Source: Acetothermia bacterium UBA7521 (lineage in GTDB: Bacteria > Bipolaricaulota > Bipolaricaulia > Bipolaricaulales > Bipolaricaulaceae). From it: 14,517 nucleotides of DNA. This document shows positions 13,790-14,517 of this stretch, piece after piece. The notes beneath the pieces are model-generated. The model made no database searches, was not told where the DNA came from, and worked only from the letters and a program-made list of their open reading frames with translations. The position numbers were made by a program, and so were the translations under genes. Every line of letters begins with the position of its first letter. Position 1 is the first letter of the stretch. The DNA lies in contig DLNB01000015.1 of assembly GCA_002479455.1 (NCBI GenBank), forward strand, positions 1 through 14,517. The letters run 5' to 3'.

Positions 13790-14517
13790 CTTGTTCCTCC
13801 CTCTTTCGTCTGTGTCTCTCTGTGCTTCCTCTTCTCGGTCCACGGCAGAAGCCACTTGGGCCGAATCCACGCCAAAGCCGCGGGGAGTACGAACATCGCC
13901 CCGACCAGGCTTGTCACCATCGTCACCGCAATCAGCCATCCAAACGTCTGCAGCGCTCCGAAGCTCGACAGGAGCATCACAAGAAACCCCAAGGTGAGGG
14001 TCGCGGCGTTGACGAGGATTCCCCGCCCGGACGTGCGCACGGTCTGCGCAAGCGCCTCGCGGTGCTCGCCCGAAGCGACCCGCTCACGGCGGTAGCGGGC
14101 GAGGAAGTGGACCGCGTAGTCCACCCCGATCCCCACCGTCAAACTCGCAATCATCACCGTGGCCATGTCCAGGTGGGCTCCCACGTAGCCCATCACCCCG
14201 AAGTTCCCCGCCACCGTTACCACAAGCGGAATCAAGACCAGAAGACCTGTCCCGACGGAAGCCATGACAAGGATCACGATCAACGCCACCGCCCCCAGGC
14301 TGGCCCCCAAGCTGACGATCTGCGACTGGATGAGCTTCCGCGACAGCTGCACATACACCGAGGGCGACCCCGTCACGTAAACCTCAACCACCTGGGGCGG
14401 CTTCTCCTGGGCGATGAACGCCTCCACATCGCGGGTCAGGCCGGCGTAGCCCGACAGCCCCACCGAGCGCACCCGCGCTGTGATCCGCCCCCAAGCGAAG
14501 CGCTGGGCCGCCATCCT
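13786..14517 (-). CDS. RND/MMPL superfamily exporter, C-terminal part (partial)
   Basis: The gene enters from the right edge, and 243 residues up to the stop are visible. A periplasmic segment (about the first 60 visible residues) is followed by five membrane helices, as in the C-terminal half of MMPL/HpnN-type RND transporters. The family signature GIGVDYAVHFLARYRRE lies in the third helix, with its Asp expected in the proton relay. The next helices include GRGILVNAATLTLGFLVML and FGWLIAVTMVTSLVGAMFVL. The C-terminus is a charged tail ending TKEGGTR. The partner LolA-like gene starts within its stop codon (4-bp overlap). Substrates of this group are usually lipids or hydrophobic molecules exported to the outer envelope; the cargo here is unknown. 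Confidence 0.92.
   Translation of the reverse strand, partial: RMAAQRFAWGRITARVRSVGLSGYAGLTRDVEAFIAQEKPPQVVEVYVTGSPSVYVQLSRKLIQSQIVSLGASLGAVALIVILVMASVGTGLLVLIPLVVTVAGNFGVMGYVGAHLDMATVMIASLTVGIGVDYAVHFLARYRRERVASGEHREALAQTVRTSGRGILVNAATLTLGFLVMLLSSFGALQTFGWLIAVTMVTSLVGAMFVLPAALAWIRPKWLLPWTEKRKHRETQTKEGGTR

Noticed and set aside
13790..13939. Upstream extension of the LolA-like ORF
   Set aside because: It lies within the RND gene; the ATG at 13789 has a strong ribosome site and starts a signal peptide.
1..14517. tRNA, rRNA, CRISPR, IS elements, riboswitches
   Set aside because: I looked in the intergenic stretches for T-arm GGTTCGA motifs, regularly spaced repeats, transposase motifs and terminal inverted repeats and found none that hold up; a covariance-model search would settle the RNA classes.

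Overview
This window comes from a GC-rich bacterial chromosome that I cannot place with certainty. Third codon positions are strongly G/C, and TTG, GTG and apparently CTG starts are common. An RND/MMPL exporter paired with a LolA-like outer-membrane sorting protein points to a diderm. An uncultured deep-branching phylum such as Bipolaricaulota (Acetothermia) would fit, but that is a guess from general appearance. I saw no rRNA, tRNA, CRISPR array or transposase.

Layout. (1) Positions 1-2117: the last codons of an unknown gene overlap priA by 4 bp; this PriA keeps Walker A but has changed helicase motifs II and III. (2) 2118-2271: a convergent gap with a 14-bp tandem repeat and a near-palindrome. 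(3) 2272-4269, minus strand: def, fmt and a ferritin-like diiron protein, read leftwards. The def start is best explained as a CTG codon behind a good promoter and ribosome site. (4) 4315-8741, plus strand: recG, qng1 and tgt, separated by 2-3 bp. Qng1 (DUF2419) releases queuine from queuosine 5'-phosphate, and the adjacent TGT has an insertion and an altered base-pocket loop. Together they suggest queuine salvage rather than ordinary preQ1 insertion.

(5) 8742-10310, plus strand: a consensus-like sigma-70 promoter (TTGACA, 17 bp, TATAAG) leads into a short, probably frameshifted secreted ORF. Then come a very Cys- and Trp-rich secreted protein of 116 aa and a secreted beta-rich protein of 257 aa. 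None of these has a function I recognise, and this is the most novel-looking part of the window. (6) 10379-11120, minus strand: an uncharacterised 136-aa protein and a 70-aa PC4-type single-stranded-nucleic-acid-binding protein, with two small palindromes upstream. (7) 11121-11746: mostly non-coding, holding a reading frame broken by one TGA. (8) 11747-14517, minus strand: an RND/MMPL exporter (N-terminus beyond the window), a LolA-like protein overlapping it by 4 bp, and a DUF401 membrane permease.

Functionally, the left two thirds is housekeeping (replication restart, N-terminal methionine processing, fork repair, tRNA wobble modification) and the right third is envelope and secreted proteins.
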